A stretch of DNA of 45,092 nt, taken from an uncultured beta proteobacterium (GTDB lineage Bacteria; Pseudomonadota; Gammaproteobacteria; Burkholderiales; Burkholderiaceae_C). The DNA is taken from positions 1 to 45,092 of the forward strand of contig CAJBBZ010000181.1 in assembly GCA_903951445.1 (NCBI GenBank), in the 5' to 3' direction. The position numbers and the translations under genes were made by a program. Below are positions 44,259 to 45,092 of the stretch, piece by piece (position 1 is the first letter of the stretch; each line of letters begins with the position of its first letter). The notes beneath the pieces were generated by a model that did no database searches, was not told the DNA's origin, and saw nothing but the letters and a program-made list of their open reading frames with translations.

Positions 44259-44535
44259 GGTTTATCCTTTCAATATCACTTTGGAAATCGGCCATCAAGA
44301 CCTCAACGCCTTCAAACACGTAAGCAAACTGTCGGCGCCCCACGTGGCGATGATCGCCCTTGCCTGACTCATTGTCATAACGCAAAACACACACACCGCG
44401 CACCACATAGGCAAGCCGATATTTGTAGGAATGCGATGAACCGGCAAGCGGGGCAGGAAGCTGCCACAGTACCAATTCTGCAAAGGCCACCTCGCTATAA
44501 ATGATGCGCCGATGCACAAGCTCTACGGCTTTCAT
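44239..44535 (-). CDS. TumE-like toxin (DUF6516-type)
   Basis: A 98-residue protein with the pattern of TumE-family toxins: KYRLAYVVRGVCVLRYDNESGKGDHRHV and RRQFAYVFEGVEVLMADFQSDI. The family's target is not well established. The ATG at 44535 is clear. It is the first gene of the pair with the winged-helix protein, an order like hicA-hicB in this window. Assignment rests on sequence pattern and neighbour. Confidence 0.7.
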   Translation of the reverse strand: MKAVELVHRRIIYSEVAFAELVLWQLPAPLAGSSHSYKYRLAYVVRGVCVLRYDNESGKGDHRHVGRRQFAYVFEGVEVLMADFQSDIERINRENRDA

Positions 44536-44626
44536 AGCTTGTCAGTTTCCCATTCGATCAGGCTGTTGTCAATAAGTCCAACAAGCAAAGGAGGGCAGAT
44601 AGTGCCCCACTGGAAGAGGCATTGAT

Positions 44627-45092
44627 TCACCGGACTCCCTGCGAGGCTAAAGCCTGCCGGACTTTACCGCTGCGCAAGGGAGAAAGATAGCGGTAGGGCA
44701 ACAGCCAGGTTTGCCAGGTCCAGACCGGGCGCTGGTCGTTGTGGGCATGGGCGCTGCCGTCAGGAAAGGGCAACGCGGCCTCGCATTGGCGGATACGCCG
44801 ACGCACCGGGAGGCGCGATTGACGTGCCTTAGCAATAGCCCCCTGGTACGCCGACAAGCCCTCTGGGCTGTGCTCGGCCAGAACGGTGCGTTGGTGCGCA
44901 AAAAGACTTTGCAATTGCGGATGTTCGTAAAAGAAGGGAACAATGGTTAAAGGTCGCAGGTAGGCGGCTAAAGCCAAATCCGCCATGGAAAAAGTATCGC
45001 CCACTACAAATGTGCGCGCCTCTAGTCGCCGCGCCAGTTGCAAGAGGTAATTCTCCAAGGCTTCGTATAAATGCGAGGACTCCGATTGGTGA
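44627..45092 (-). CDS. Glutathione S-transferase-like protein, C-terminal part (cut by window edge)
   Basis: The frame runs off the right edge of the window, so only the C-terminal 154 residues are seen. The GST C-domain signature is clear: RLEARTFVVGDTFSMADLALAAYLRPL, with the N-capping box and hydrophobic staple region T-F-S-M-A-D. The N-terminal thioredoxin-like glutathione-binding domain lies outside. A TTG at 45058 is not its real start because the frame continues with protein-like sequence. The basic C-terminal part (ARQSRLPVRRRIRQC) is unusual for a GST. Confidence 0.75.
   Translation of the reverse strand, partial: HQSESSHLYEALENYLLQLARRLEARTFVVGDTFSMADLALAAYLRPLTIVPFFYEHPQLQSLFAHQRTVLAEHSPEGLSAYQGAIAKARQSRLPVRRRIRQCEAALPFPDGSAHAHNDQRPVWTWQTWLLPYRYLSPLRSGKVRQALASQGVR

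Overview
The window looks like the chromosome of a Burkholderiales bacterium, most like the Comamonadaceae (for example the Rhodoferax or Limnohabitans side). This rests on gene content and codon style: a BciA-type 8-vinyl reductase as in phototrophic proteobacteria, an ImuA-ImuB-DnaE2 mutasome, a MocR-controlled sulfonate operon, and the 'VIASAAKQS' type of dispersed repeat. No rRNA, tRNA or CRISPR array was seen.

Layout. (1) 1-3.2 kb: cupin, bciA and an aminopeptidase P, housekeeping in style. (2) 3.2-10.5 kb: a divergent MocR/TauR-like regulator and an organosulfonate operon. It encodes HpsN (DHPS to sulfolactate), CuyA (cysteate sulfo-lyase), an Asp/Glu-racemase-family protein, a DegT-family PLP enzyme and a TauA-like binding protein, and ends in a clear intrinsic terminator. 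The racemase and DegT enzyme are not part of the textbook pathway and could link sulfopyruvate or D-cysteate to CuyA. (3) 10.8-23.1 kb: the most unusual block. Six membrane histidine kinases are arranged as three consecutive A/B pairs, with an overlapping stop/start inside each pair. The first two pairs are hybrid kinases with receivers. In the third pair, A3 has lost its phospho-acceptor His, ATP-binding motifs and receiver Asp but is still a full-length ORF, and B3 keeps the kinase core but has no receiver. The array and a serine hydrolase gene are bracketed by two nearly identical MITE-like repeats in opposite orientation, so the segment could invert. (4) 23.2-32.0 kb: a 2924-residue autotransporter adhesin with two kinds of internal repeat and a C-terminal barrel. 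(5) 32.0-41.8 kb: the SOS mutasome, with dnaE2 separated from imuA-imuB by about 3.8 kb of hicAB, chrA, a secreted protein and an orphan antitoxin. Both mutasome parts have a near-perfect LexA box. Both dnaE2 and imuA carry in-frame microsatellites of eight hexamers plus palindromic repeat insertions. (6) 41.8-45.1 kb: an antitoxin joining a Phd-type N terminus to a CcdA-type tail, followed by a CcdB-family toxin; a Bcr/CflA efflux pump; a TumA/TumE-like pair; and a GST truncated by the window edge.

How it fits together. The sulfonate operon would feed C3 sulfonates into pyruvate, sulfite and ammonium. The kinase array has no output regulator of its own, so its phosphate presumably passes to partners elsewhere, and its position beside the adhesin suggests, without proving, control of surface behaviour. 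The right-hand third is an accessory zone rich in toxin-antitoxin modules and repeats that has broken up the mutasome cassette.
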